This document shows positions 15,704-26,959 of a DNA stretch of 64,000 nt, piece by piece. Location of the stretch: the NCBI RefSeq assembly GCF_005239225.2, contig NC_133292.1, positions 10,326,985-10,390,984 on the forward strand, written 5' to 3'. A program made the position numbers and the translations under genes. The notes below the pieces were generated by a model, which was not told where the DNA came from, made no database searches, and saw nothing but the letters and a program-made list of their open reading frames with translations. How positions within the stretch are numbered: position 1 is the first letter of the stretch; every line of letters starts with the position of its first letter. The stretch is from Populus alba. Taxonomy: Eukaryota; Streptophyta; Magnoliopsida; Malpighiales; Salicaceae.

Positions 15704-17135
15704 GTTGGGGAGAAAACATGGCTGCTTGGGTTATTAATCGTCTTACCAACTTCTGGTGCTTTACATTTGTTTCTTTCAATGCATTCATTCATTAGTTTTC
15801 CATCTCCAAGAGACGTCTTTAAGGTGTGGCAGTTACAAATTCAACCTGCATCTCATATCCAGCTCGGAACTTCGTTTGAAGTGATATATACATACAAGCC
15901 TCAATATATGTGTTACTTATGATTATGAATGTTATTTGTATCTGTTAGGTATTTATTTCCTAAAGGGAAACATTTCTTAGGCATAATATGTTTCTTAAGA
16001 CGTTCTGAAGAAAACTCTTTCTTTGTTTATTTCAGTAAAGAATGGTTGCTTCTCGTTGTAGTTACTTGTGCTTTTCTATCTATTTGCTATGTCATGTTTC
16101 TTGTTCTGGCTTCTGTCAGAGACAGTGCCATCTGGTGTAAATTTTGTAGAAGGGAGGTTCAAGATCCTCATAACCAATCAAGTATTACACCATCAAAGTT
16201 ACTAACACAACCAAGAGATTAACTGAGAATAGAACAACATCTTTTATTATTACCTGGACACAACAAAAATCAACATTGAACCTGCTTCGGTGCTAATCTG
16301 ACTTTTGTGTTCTTTGATTCTTTCCTTTTCTTCTCTCGCCGTTTATATGTCTGTGCTTGCATGCTCAGTAGCTGGAATATCCTATGTTTGTAGCCTCTTC
16401 TTCGCCCTACACCTTTTTGTTGAATCTTGAATGCATGCAGAAGAAATTGCTGCCGCCTCCTTGCAACCAATAATTTTATTACTAGCAATGATAGTATAAT
16501 CTTAAGCCTCAGAGATGGTTAGAAAATTTAAAAATTGAATCTATCGAGTAGCATTTGCTTCCTCTTTTTAGGTTTATGTAATTAGAATTTTTTCTTTGTA
16601 TCTCAGAAATCTTCTGAGCCGCAAGGACCAAGTCTCATTAATGGAAGGATTAAGACTATGATCTGATCTTAAAGCCTCTCTTCTACGAGAGGGACCCAAC
16701 ATTTTCGCTACTTAATAAAATCCATACCTAACTGGAAATAAACACTGTTTATGCGATCAAGATTTTGTTAAAAAATCTTCTAACGAATAAAATAAAACAT
16801 TCGTAAAATCTTAGGGTTGCCATATCCTTCTCGCAGTACAATGGCGACACGCCTTTATACGAAACCAATTTTTACGTACCATCACATAAATGTTTTTAGT
16901 TAATCTGTTACTATATTCAGGAGAGAGAGAGAGAAAAAAAAAGAAGAAGCTTTGGCAAGTTAAACGACATGCTTATCCGCCGTTTTAGGTGCCCCCTGAT
17001 CAAAACCCTACGAACCCTTCCTCCATGCTCCACCATTCACTCCATCATCAAAAACCCATGCACTAACTGAACAGAAACAAACCAAGGCTGCCTGTAGCCA
17101 CCTAGTTAACTCAACGCTGATTCAACTTGTCCACT
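15704..17135 (+). promoter_or_regulatory. bZIP 3' flank and DUS3 upstream region
   Basis: The first part (to about 16000) is probable bZIP 3' untranslated sequence. No other gene is supported in the middle. Near DUS3 there is a GA-dinucleotide tract at about 16921-16933, followed by purine-rich DNA. A telo-box (AAACCCTA) lies at 17003-17010, about 130 bases before the ATG. In plants this motif is common at genes for translation and ribosome function, which fits a tRNA-modifying enzyme. Confidence 0.4.
17003..17010 (+). promoter_or_regulatory. telo-box upstream of DUS3
   Basis: The octamer AAACCCTA is present in the expected promoter or leader zone. The link to expression of translation-related genes comes from plant promoter literature. 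Function here is inferred. Confidence 0.4.
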
Positions 17136-20100
17136 ATGGCCGAGTCACCGGCGGGACTTACCTCCCAAAACTGGAATCCAACTCAGGACCAGCAACAACC
17201 AACAGCAACACCAGAACAACTCATCGCCAAATCCATAGCTCCTGTGAAACCACAATTCCTCCGTCCTCCGACTTCTCGCACCTCCCAAAACGATACCACA
17301 TCATCCACCGTTTCCGATTCTAATAATGATATCTCAAAATCTAATAACACTAACACTACCAGTGTAGTGGCCAAGGAGAAGAAGTCCAAACGACAACTCA
17401 AACGTGAACGCCAGCAGGTTCTGATTTTCCATTTCTTACATTTTTATTTGGTTGTGATATTTATTTATTTATTGTTTTTTTTTTAAATAAATCTTATGAC
17501 AGGAAAAGAAATCCTCAGTGAATCTCTGCCCTGAATTAGCTAAAACCGGAGATGCTAATTCATGTCCGTATAAAAATAACTGCCGGTTCAATCATGACTT
17601 AGAAGCATTTAAGGCTCAGGTAATTAATTAATTAATCAAATCACTGATTTGCCGTTTTTTTTTTAATTATTGCCGCTCTACTTTGATTGAGCAAATGCTG
17701 TTGTGTAGAAACCGGAGGATTTAGTGGGAGAGTGTCCGTTCGTAAACGGGGAAGGGTCGTGCTGTCCTTATGGATTAGCTTGTAGATTTTACGGAACTCA
17801 TAAGGTTCATGATGGTGTTAGAAATGGTAAAAAGCAAATTTCGGAGATTAATGGGTTGAATAAGGATGTTCAAAAGCTTTTGTGGAAGAATAAAATGAAG
17901 TTTCTGAAGGCGGATTCTGTACTCAAGTCTCTTGGGCTTACGGTAATGAATAAAACACCGGCAGTGCTGTTGAATTTTTTATATATCTTTTTAATGTAGC
18001 TGATTTTTGCTGATTTGTTACCAAGGGACCGGGTAAGTCGAAAGTGAAAAAAGTGAACGAGGAGGAAGTTGAGAAAGTTGTTCATGATAATGACTCTCAT
18101 GGCACTAATGAGAATGGCTGTGGTGATGGGGGCAGTGAGTCAGCTGGTAAATCAGATTGCGCTGCAGAAGTGCTTGTTGGTGGTGATGTGGATGGAGCAC
18201 TAACTGATGAAGTTAGGCCCCTGAAGAAAGCAAAATCAGCTGTTGAAGTAAATGGTTGCTCTGGCGAAGAAGTCAATGGTTGCTGTCTTAAACTTTTGTT
18301 CCAAATTGGTGCATTTTTTGGAACTATATGTATCTCACATTGAATATGTTTTGCAACAGGATCGGGTATCCCAGAGAAAGATATTGAGAATAACTGCCCT
18401 CTAGAAACTGAACCAGAACTCGTAGCTGATAAACTAGAAGTCATAGCTGATAGTGTAGAAACTGATGGAAGTTTAAAATTACACCCACGTGAAAAAAAGC
18501 TTATCGACTTCAGAGGAAAGTTGTACCTTGCTCCTTTGACCACTGTTGGAAATCTTCCTTTTCGAAGAGTCTGTAAAGCTTTGGGAGCTGATGTTACTTG
18601 CGGTGAAATGGCAATGTGCACAAATCTATTGCAGGTCTGTTTTCTTCATCACTATCTCATTTTACACAACTTGCTGGTTTGGTTTTCTTGTTAACAAGGT
18701 TCTTTATTTTCAATTTATATTATGTTTAATGCTTGTAGCTTGCAAGATCTAAGATCATTAACTTTCCATAAGTATGTACAGTTTTAGATTTCCATTGTCA
18801 TTACTCGCTGTCAGAAATGTTTATATTGTGGATCATATGTGGTTTTCTTCCCATGGTAGTCAGTAAATATATATTCTATAGTCTAGTAATGATTCTTTAC
18901 TCTATGCTATACACTATTAGTTTGATTTAACACTTGGAACATTGCTTAACCTCATTTCCTTTTGATTATAGGGTCAAGCTTCAGAATGGGCACTGCTGAG
19001 ACGTCATTCATCTGAGGATTTATTTGGTGTTCAAATATGTGGGGCTTATCCAGATACAGTTACACGTACTGTTGAGCTTATAGATCAGGAATGCACAGTG
19101 GACTTCATTGATATAAATATGGGCTGCCCCATTGATATTGTTGTTAACAAGGGTGCTGGGTCATCTCTTCTAACAAAACCAATGCGGATGAAAAGCATTA
19201 TAGAAGCCACTTCTGGTACAGTGGAAAAGCCTATAACTGTCAAGGTAATAATTAAATATCTGTACAAACCCCATGCTGAAGCAGATATGTTGTTCTGCAA
19301 TTTTATAGTTCAGCATACTTTCTCCATAGGGAAATGCCAACTTTCACTTTTATGCTTGTGTTTCCAGCTTGCAGCCTTTGTTACTCTTGGGCTTCTCTGA
19401 CCAAACTTAAATTTTGATAGCTCATACTGCATTTTCTTAATGTAGGTGCGGACAGGTTATTTTGAAGGAAAAAACCGTATTGACTCATTAATTGTGGATA
19501 TTGGAAAATGGGGTGCCAGTGCTGTAACAATTCATGGTCGAACACGTCAGCAACGCTATAGCAAGCTTGCTGATTGGGACTACATATACCAATGTGCTAG
19601 AAAGGCCCCAGATTCTCTGCAAGTTCTAGGAAATGGGGATGTCTTTTCATACGTTGATTGGAACAATCACAAGTCTGACTGCCCTGAGCTTTCTTCATGC
19701 ATGATAGCTAGAGGTGCACTAATTAAGGTTGGGACTCTGGAGCTGTGAACTGTTAGTTTCTACATTTTTATGTAATTATTACTTGACCATAATAAAGTTT
19801 TGTAGTGTTAAGAATAATATTCACTGTATTTTGCAGCCTTGGATATTTACTGAAATCAAGGAACAGAGGCACTGGGACATAAGTTCCGGAGAGCGATTGA
19901 ACATTCTAAAGGATTATGTGCGTTCTGGCCTAGAACATTGGGGCTCTGACACAAAAGGTATACAGTATTGGTCAAAAATGTAATTTCATACTGAATGGGT
20001 GATCGGGAAAGGGTTTCGATGTAACAGTAATTCCTTGTTTCAACATCTGTAGGAGTGGAGACAACTAGGCATTTCTTGTTGGAGTGGCTAAGCTACACAT

Positions 20101-20417
20101 GCAGATATGTACCAGTAGGTCTCTTAGATGTCATTCCACAGCGGCTCAACTGGCGCCCGCCCTCATACTATGGTCGTGATGACCTCGAAACGCTCATGGC
20201 ATCTGATTCTGCTGCTGACTGGGTATGTGCAATTCTCTAAACATATCTAAACGATTAGTGCCGCTATATAAGCTGCTAAACACTACAGTTGTGTTAACTC
20301 GCTCCAATTTATATACAGGTACGTATCTCTGAAATGTTGCTTGGCAAAGTTCCAGATGCCTTTACATTTGCACCGAAGCATAAATCAAATGCCTATGACC
20401 GAGCAGAGAATGGCTAA
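17136..20417 (+). CDS. DUS3: tRNA-dihydrouridine(47) synthase 3-like (DUS3), CCCH zinc-finger enzyme
   Basis: This is a flavin (FMN) enzyme that reduces a specific uridine in the tRNA variable loop to dihydrouridine. The ten exons are 17136-17417, 17503-17619, 17709-17942, 18026-18278, 18360-18634, 18972-19244, 19446-19727, 19837-19957, 20053-20222 and 20319-20417. All join in frame to 701 residues, close to the plant family length. The N-terminus is low-complexity. Two CCCH zinc fingers follow (about 103-125 and 142-164), a feature of eukaryotic Dus3. An acidic linker precedes the catalytic TIM barrel, which opens with LAPLTTVGN (352-360). The proton-donor cysteine is Cys439 in [23 protein letters not shown] and ARGALIKPWIF complete the barrel signatures. 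The C-terminal helical part includes [18 protein letters not shown]. No break was seen. The short 3' exon is supported by a good acceptor (ATATACAG). Confidence 0.95.
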
Positions 20418-21883
20418 TACGTGCCTAGACAGCAAAATCCTTTTTCCATATATGTAACTCCCTTGAATCTAGAATTTAATGCCGGTGCCTTTTACATTCG
20501 CAAGGGCTCTTTGGTACTTGTCTCTTGTAGCAACGAAAGCACGTATTTTTGAGCTGTAATTTTTAACGTTGCCAATGTTTTTAAGAGGAACAAGGTGGTT
20601 GTCCTCACCTGAATTTTGTACCATTTTGTTTTTCTAAAGTGTTTGAAACACTGTACTTCAGAAATAAATAAAAGGCATATGATTTTAGGGAAGGTTGAGA
20701 CATGAATTGAAAATTTTGTTAAGTTAACCTGACACAATAAATGAGGAAGTTTAATGCTGTTACAAAGCTCCTATAACTTGTCTTTTTCCGATTGATTTGC
20801 CTCGAGACTAATGGCCTAGCTTACGAAGTTAATCCTCTTGACAAGGTTTCGATTTTAAGTGTAGTCTCATGAAGACGACTTGGTAGGACCGGGATGGATC
20901 TGCGAGGCTGGCTTGGTAAGCAGTTCAGAAGAACTTAAGAACATGACTGACATTTGGCTATCAAGATAACATGAAGCTGCTAGAATTAGACACCAAAAGC
21001 AAAGCCATGAAGAGGTATCAACAACCTTAATATGAGAAACATACACACAGGCGAAGTTCCACGAGAGTTGATCTGGTGGGCGTGTCAAACCATTAACCAG
21101 TAACCTGATTTTGATACCATCCATGTGTCATCGGACCAAAAAGCAGTTCCGGTCAGTTCATTAATGGCGTTACCATGTCAACACTATCAAAACTAGCCCT
21201 TAATGAGCATTTGTTTCTATGAACATAACAGTTCAGTCCAGGCTGAAAAAAAGCGAGAGAAATTGGGCAGCTGCAGAATTCCCTTCTCCACTGTTCTAAG
21301 AACAAGGCCAATGTTTTTGCTATTGGAAGAAGCAAGAAAAAGGACAAGTTATTTCAGGTTCTTCGTTGGAAATTAATGCCATATGCAGAAGCAGGATAAC
21401 ATTCAGCATCATTAATTATATGAAAGACTCGATTCACTTCCATCCATCCTAAGCAGTTGTAGCCAGTCGAGTTTTGAAACACTTTAGAGGGGCTGATGCA
21501 TGGTGAGATGCACAGAGTTTCTAGATAAAAAGACATGGAAACAAGGCACTAGAGATTCAAAAAATCTCACTATTGAAACTTTGATGGAACACCTATCCCT
21601 GTGTATACAAATGTCATGTTAATGCCGATACAGCAATAAGTAAAAAATTAAACCACGCACTTCTAGGTTTAAATCTTGCAAAATTTAAAAGACCAAACAA
21701 AATTGTGTAACTTATAGATTTGTAACCTTAATTAATCCGAGCCAGCACACAAAAATTGTATCGAGATCATTATTGAAATCATCTACCACCTGGCCATATC
21801 ACAAAGTAAATAACCATTAATACCGCTGTCTTGAGCCAAAATCCATCAGTTCGGCAAATTTGAGGTGTTGCAGACAACATATA
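20418..21883. other. Convergent 3' flanks between DUS3 and amidophosphoribosyltransferase
   Basis: The two neighbouring genes end towards each other across 1.5 kb. The outer parts are probable 3' untranslated regions. Several short minus-strand frames occur at 20867-21536, but none has a recognisable domain and each is broken by stops. I see no gene here. Confidence 0.4.
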
Positions 21884-23641
21884 TCATGTCAAAGAAGACA
21901 ACTTCCCGGCTTCACTGACTTTCTGCACATCCTGATTCAGGGGTGCTTGCACCCAGCCCCCATCAATGGACTCTGGACTTCCATTCAATCCATCATCCAC
22001 AAAATCACCGATCCTTTTCACCATAACTTCCTTTGGCTGGACAGGGTACTTCCCAGAGAAGCAAGCATAACAAAAATTCGGAGACTCCTCAGCCAACAAT
22101 TTTTTCAAGCTATCCAATGGTAGAAATGCAAGCGAATCACATCCAATGAACTCCCTAATCTCCTCCACCCTCATTCTATTAGATATCAACTCCTCAGAAC
22201 TTGGTGTATCTACTCCATAGTAGCAAGAAGCTATAATTGGTGGACTAGCAATCCTCATATGGATCTCCTTAGCCCCAGCCTCCTTAAGCAACCTAACAAT
22301 TTTTGATGAGGTAGTTCCTCTCACAATCGAATCATCCACAACCACAACTCTCTTCCCCTCCAAGACTCTCCTCACTGGAGACAGCTTAAGCTTAACACCA
22401 AAGTCCCTAATCTTCTGTGATGGCTCAATGAAAGTCCTTCCAACATAATGCGACCTTATCAACCCTTGCTGAAAAGGGACACCTGCTTTCGCTGCATAAC
22501 CAAGTGCAGCCACCACCCCAGAGTCCGGGACCGCAATCACCACATCGCAATCAACAGGAGCCTCAGTAGCAAGTATTTCCCCGAAAATATGCCTTGACTC
22601 ATAAACAGACCTGCCAAATACTATTGAATTAGGCAAAGAAAAATAAATATGCTCAAATATGCACTGTTTCGGTTCAGGGTGGGGCAATAGGCAAAGAGAT
22701 TGAACCCCGTCTTTATCCACCACTAAAACTTCACCAGGATAAACCTCTCTCTCATATGTGGCCTCAATCAAATCAAGAGCACATGTCTCAGAAGCAAACA
22801 CAACAGCACCGTTACTCCTCCTTCCCATCACCAGAGGCCTAAAACCATGAGGGTCCCTCACAGCAACCAACTTATCCTCGGTAAGAAAGACCATGGAATA
22901 AGCCCCTTCAAGCTTCTCGCAAGCATCAACAATCCTCAAAAAGAAAGGTCTAGTTTTTGATGTAGCAATCAAATGCAAAACAACTTCAGTATCAGAACTA
23001 GTATTAAAAATCGAACCATTATCTTCAAGGATAGCCCTTAATTTCCTATAATTCACTAAATTCCCATTATGGGCAACCCCGACAGAGCCAAACCTATAAC
23101 CGGCAACAAAAGGTTGCACGTTTTTAAGCATCGAAGACCCAGCAGTTGAATATCTAACATGACCAATAGCTAAATCACCCGGTAATTGGTCAAGTTTTGA
23201 CTCATTAAACACTTCAGAGACTAAACCAACACCAGTAACAGATTGCAAAACCTTATTGTCATTAACAGTAACAATACCAGCTCCTTCTTGACCTCTATGT
23301 TGCAAAGCATGAAGGGCCAAGTAGCAAAGACGTGAAGCTTCTGGGTCACCATAGATACCCACAACACCGCACTCTTCACGAGGCTTGTCGTCGTCGTCAT
23401 CAAAATAAGAAGAAAAATCATCCGAGCTCTTTTTGTCTGTGGACACAAGGTCAGAGATTGGATTTTTAGAGGAAAGAGTGATGTGGGTTTTGTGGGTAGC
23501 GTGAGAAAGGTAGGGTTTTTGAAGGGTTTTGGGGAGGAGAAAAGGAGGGGCCTTCTGGGGAACTTGAGGGCTAGTGTTTAAAGAAAGAGAATGCTTTGAA
23601 AGAGCAGAGAAACTGGTGGTGGCGGCGGCGGTGGCTGCCAT
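21884..23641 (-). CDS. ATASE: Amidophosphoribosyltransferase, chloroplast (glutamine PRPP amidotransferase)
   Basis: This enzyme catalyses the first committed step of de novo purine synthesis: PRPP plus glutamine gives 5-phosphoribosylamine. It acts in plastids. The single uninterrupted frame encodes 585 residues. Residues 1 to about 60 are rich in Ser, Thr and Ala, like a chloroplast transit peptide. An acidic stretch then leads to Cys91, the N-terminal nucleophile of the glutaminase domain (CGVVGIYGDP), which becomes residue 1 after propeptide removal. HALQHRGQEG and GHVRYSTAG are glutamine-site motifs. The phosphoribosyltransferase domain carries the PRPP loop VVVVDDSIVRGTTS (432-445). Cys327, Cys473, Cys524 and Cys527 fit the four ligands of the 4Fe-4S cluster. 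All key residues are present. The leader on the minus strand contains a GA/CT repeat. Arabidopsis paralogues are ASE1-3; I cannot say which one is the closest. Confidence 0.97.
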   Translation of the reverse strand: MAATAAATTSFSALSKHSLSLNTSPQVPQKAPPFLLPKTLQKPYLSHATHKTHITLSSKNPISDLVSTDKKSSDDFSSYFDDDDDKPREECGVVGIYGDPEASRLCYLALHALQHRGQEGAGIVTVNDNKVLQSVTGVGLVSEVFNESKLDQLPGDLAIGHVRYSTAGSSMLKNVQPFVAGYRFGSVGVAHNGNLVNYRKLRAILEDNGSIFNTSSDTEVVLHLIATSKTRPFFLRIVDACEKLEGAYSMVFLTEDKLVAVRDPHGFRPLVMGRRSNGAVVFASETCALDLIEATYEREVYPGEVLVVDKDGVQSLCLLPHPEPKQCIFEHIYFSLPNSIVFGRSVYESRHIFGEILATEAPVDCDVVIAVPDSGVVAALGYAAKAGVPFQQGLIRSHYVGRTFIEPSQKIRDFGVKLKLSPVRRVLEGKRVVVVDDSIVRGTTSSKIVRLLKEAGAKEIHMRIASPPIIASCYYGVDTPSSEELISNRMRVEEIREFIGCDSLAFLPLDSLKKLLAEESPNFCYACFSGKYPVQPKEVMVKRIGDFVDDGLNGSPESIDGGWVQAPLNQDVQKVSEAGKLSSLT

Positions 23642-23960
23642 AGATGAAGCTGGAGAAAAAGAATGGTGAGTGTTCGTGTATGCGTGTGTGAGAGAGAGAG
23701 AGGCTGTGAGGGAGAAAGCGTAGGAAGGCTGGGAAGTTTTGAGAGTAGTTCTGGTTAGATTCTATAGGTTTTGGAAGACTTTCACTTGTAGAAGGGCACC
23801 AAAGTACTTGTGTTTTTGTTTTTTGGGACCTCACGCCTGGAGTGTTATTACTTTAAAAAGAAAAAAGAAAAGGTGGTAATTGCGCTTTAATAATCTCTTC
23901 CTAAATACTATATAGTTAGTGGGGTGATCCGTGGCAACATAGAGGTCAAGAAGCAGTAGA
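23642..23960 (-). promoter_or_regulatory. Leader and promoter region of the amidophosphoribosyltransferase gene
   Basis: A GA tract at about 23690-23702 (CT on the sense strand) lies about 50 bases upstream of the start codon, a common plant leader feature and a BPC-type binding sequence. A TATA-like stretch (ACTATATAG on both strands, about 23908-23916) lies about 270 bases upstream. Which of these is functional is not known. Confidence 0.3.
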
Positions 23961-25797
23961 CTTGGTTTGGATTTACTTCTTAATAAAATTAGGTTTAGAA
24001 TTAGGCTTAATTATGCTGTCTTTTTTGGGAGACTGTGTTTTGTCTTTATGAGAAAACAATGCATTAAAATTTCGGTGTAGTCTTGCTTTCTTTCTTTTTG
24101 ATTGCCGATTCTTCTTTCTCGAGACAACAACTTCAAAAACTCAATCTTTAAAAAAAAGCTCCATATGTCATTATACGACAATGCTATAATTTATGATTAT
24201 TAGTTCTTACTACTTGAATAATTTCTTTTAAAAAAGGTAGGAAGTGCAAAGGCTACACGTCAATGTATTATCAAAGTTGTATCTTGTTTTATTCAGAATA
24301 TTGTCTTGGAGATCAAAATCAAGTAGAAACAGAAGCGTGAAAAACACCCCAAAGTTGTTTTATGGGTATATTTGAGGGTATAGATCAACTGTGTTTTTTT
24401 GAAAAATCTTGATTTTTTTATTTTAAATTTATTTTTTTGATATTTTAAAGTTATTTTGACATATTAATATAAAAATAAAATTTAATAAATAAAAAAATAT
24501 TATTTTATTATATTTTTAAACTCTTATCACAAGTAAACTCAAATTGACAGACGAACCATAGTACACTCGTAATTTGATGGTTGGTCCAGGATCCTAGATG
24601 GAGGTCCAGCCACCTTTTTTGCCCGAGAAACATAGGAGGGGTCGCCGCTTGATTCAGCAGTGGCATAAACTGCCCGAAGACATCTTCTCTGGAATTATAG
24701 TACTATGATTGGGCCACGCACCTCACAAGTAAAACAAACCCGCTCCCTTGGATTTTGCTCAAGTTGGCAACTTGAATATTTGCATCAGCTCTATCTCAAA
24801 CCCCCTCCTTTTTAAAAGAAAAAATGGCACCATTACTGCTTGATTTCCTTGTATTCTTCGATACTACTCGTAGAAGATTCGTTGAATCTCTTACTGGTCT
24901 TTTCTTTTGGAAAGAGATGGTTAATCTTGATTAATGTATAAGCTGACATGAGGACATTCTTATCATCAAATAAGAAAATTGTTAAGAACAAAAGTCGACA
25001 TAAAAATCTAACTTGTAGGGATCAAACTGAGTTTTATTTGAGGTCCAGGGATTCCTTTTTAATTCTTTGTAGGACATAGACCCATGTCCCTGCTTGCCCT
25101 CCTTTAGATCCATGGTTGCATCATCCTACAAAAACCCTCCTCCAATGGAGGTTTTGCTAAGCTATTTGTGTGTTGAGAGAGAGAGAGAGAGAGAGGCCAG
25201 GGAGGGAAGTCATATTCTAGAGGACCATTTAACAGTTGTCTATGAAAGTGAGTTCCAACTCTGTGCATGCCAAGAGAAATGGCTGATGAATGTACGGATG
25301 GCAGAGGTGATTCTCACCATTTAAGACAAGAATGAATATACCACCATCACTCTTCAAAACCCAACCCAGAGTCACTCGAGTCTCTTGGCAGCAATTGGAT
25401 TGGAGAGAACCTGAGGCCACTGATTGCTACTTTGATGAGAAAAAAGAATAAGTTTCAAGATCAACCTGAACCATGAAACATTTACTTTTAAAATCTTCAT
25501 GATAGAGATTCGATGGCCACAACTTTCTTTCTCATCGAAAAAAAGATCATTATCTTCATAATTAGAAATTCTCGAAATGAATTTCCAAAAATCTTGCCCT
25601 GTAATTGAAAGAAGGTCCCAGCATAAAAGTCCTTGAAATGGCCAAAAAAACAGTAAAACTGAAAGATCTGTCAAAAGTGCACGCTCTTTGTGGCAAAACA
25701 GTGGCTCAAAGGTTCAAAGTTTGTGATTGGATGACACTCCAAGCTTAAACTAAACATCAACCAGTTCTCTTGATTACGTTCTCTGGTCTCAACTATC
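23961..25797. other. Intergenic DNA without a recognised gene
   Basis: A degenerate copy of the AT-rich dispersed repeat sits at about 24365-24535. A GA microsatellite lies at 25175-25195. Short open frames at 25094-25674 occur on both strands and have no family resemblance. The rest appears to be single-copy AT-rich spacer. Confidence 0.3.
25175..25195. repeat. GA dinucleotide microsatellite
   Basis: About ten GA units are visible. They could be a GAGA-factor (BPC) binding site or simply a neutral microsatellite. Confidence 0.85.
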
Positions 25798-25801
25798 TTT
25801 T

Positions 25802-25852
25802 AAGCACATGGTTTCAGCAAAAGGTTTGTGCATCTGGCGACTGCCAATGACC
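25802..25852. repeat. Duplicated 50-60 bp segment, copy 1
   Basis: The segment shares the ordered blocks AAGCACATG, CAAAAGGTTT, GCATCTG and CCAATGAC with 26874-26934. The copies differ by substitutions and a small indel. The second copy contains a splice-acceptor-like TTGCAG on the minus strand, so this could be a duplicated exon edge. Confidence 0.45.
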
Positions 25853-26034
25853 TTATGGAAGGGACCGGTGAGAAGTGGAAAAAACCACATCAGGGAAGTA
25901 TATATACTGAGAAACAGATACAGGAGCTTGAGTGATTTGGATTGAGAAAATATCAGCAACTACTACAGAGCATTATATGACCCCATAAAGCAAAAAATAG
26001 TCGCACAAACTGATAGATAGTCCAACAAGTAGTT

Positions 26035-26951
26035 TTACCAAAGGTCCTGCCAAGAAACAAGGCTCCGAGACATCAACTTGTCAATACTACCGAGATCCCA
26101 CCACAACTCTCCCTCGATGTTGGATTCCTCCACTATAATGGCAGCCTTCTGCTCCTTGAGCTCATCAATCCTCCTGCCCAGATCAAAGGACTCCAACACC
26201 TTCCTAAATCTCCCCAGCCCATTCGCTAGAGAATCAATTCCGAAACCCAGATCCCTACACTCAACCAATAACCCAAGCCTCTCCAGGTAAGTTAGGAATA
26301 AAAACAACCTAATGAGGTTCAGGGACAGGAAAACCTCTCCAGAACTCACCATCCTTTGCATGAATCCTGGGAAGGCAGCAATCATAACATTCCAGCACAA
26401 GAAAACAGTGGAAATAGCCCCTCGCATCTCCACCTGGAGGCACCTCAGAAATCCCAGTCCCATCCAGAGTGGATGTGTAAGACACCCAGGGAGGGAAGTT
26501 GCCTCAATAAGGATCTGCTGTTGAAGGATCTGGATTGATCACAATATCAATGTGCTCAATAAGAGGACTGCGAGGTCCCCTTGAAGAAGGTAGTATGCTA
26601 AATCCCTTTACCAGCAGTGGGACAACAGACCTCCCCTCAAACATTCACCCCTACCTGCCTAGCAGGGACAATCTTCTCAACTGTCTCCTCTTTCTGATGT
26701 ATAGTTGTAGTTGGTATCTAGCCCACCAAGGGCACATCATCAATGTTCCAACCCAAGAGTATCACCCCCCTCAGTAGCCATTTCCTCTTTGGATGTGTAA
26801 TGGCAGTAGCATCTACGCTTCCAAAGTCAACGACATCTACACTGTTCATAGTATTGCCAATCACAAATCTTTCAAGCACATGTTGCTTCTTCAAAAGGTT
26901 TCTGCATCTGCCTGCAATCAAAGAGACCAATGACAAACATGAAAATGCCAC
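26035..26951 (-). pseudogene. Unrecognised, apparently decayed coding locus
   Basis: I do not recognise a family. Several minus-strand stretches look coding in composition but are broken. A frame from 26951 reads through KKQHVLERFVIGN to WNIDDVPLVG, meets a TAG at 26718-26720, and reads on as IPTTTIHQKEETVEKIV to a stop at 26637. A second frame opens at 26644 (FEGRSVVPLLVKGFS, then SPLIEHIDIVINPDPSTADP), stops at 26504-26506, and continues in the same frame for 64 codons (including PPWVSYTSTLDGTGISEV) to 26309. A third, overlapping frame at 26035-26463 ends in a helical, charged tail (LGRRIDELKEQKAAIIVEE). This pattern suggests a gene with in-frame stops or frameshifts, or exons with introns I cannot place. 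A non-coding transcript is also possible. Confidence 0.35.
26874..26934. repeat. Duplicated 50-60 bp segment, copy 2
   Basis: This is the partner of the segment at 25802-25852. On the minus strand it includes TTGATTGCAG, a plausible splice acceptor for the decayed locus. Confidence 0.45.
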
Positions 26952-26959
26952 ATCATAAA

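Noticed and set aside
20867..21536. Three short minus-strand frames downstream of DUS3
   Set aside because: They are broken by stops, have no shared splice logic and no domains, and fit 3' flank sequence.
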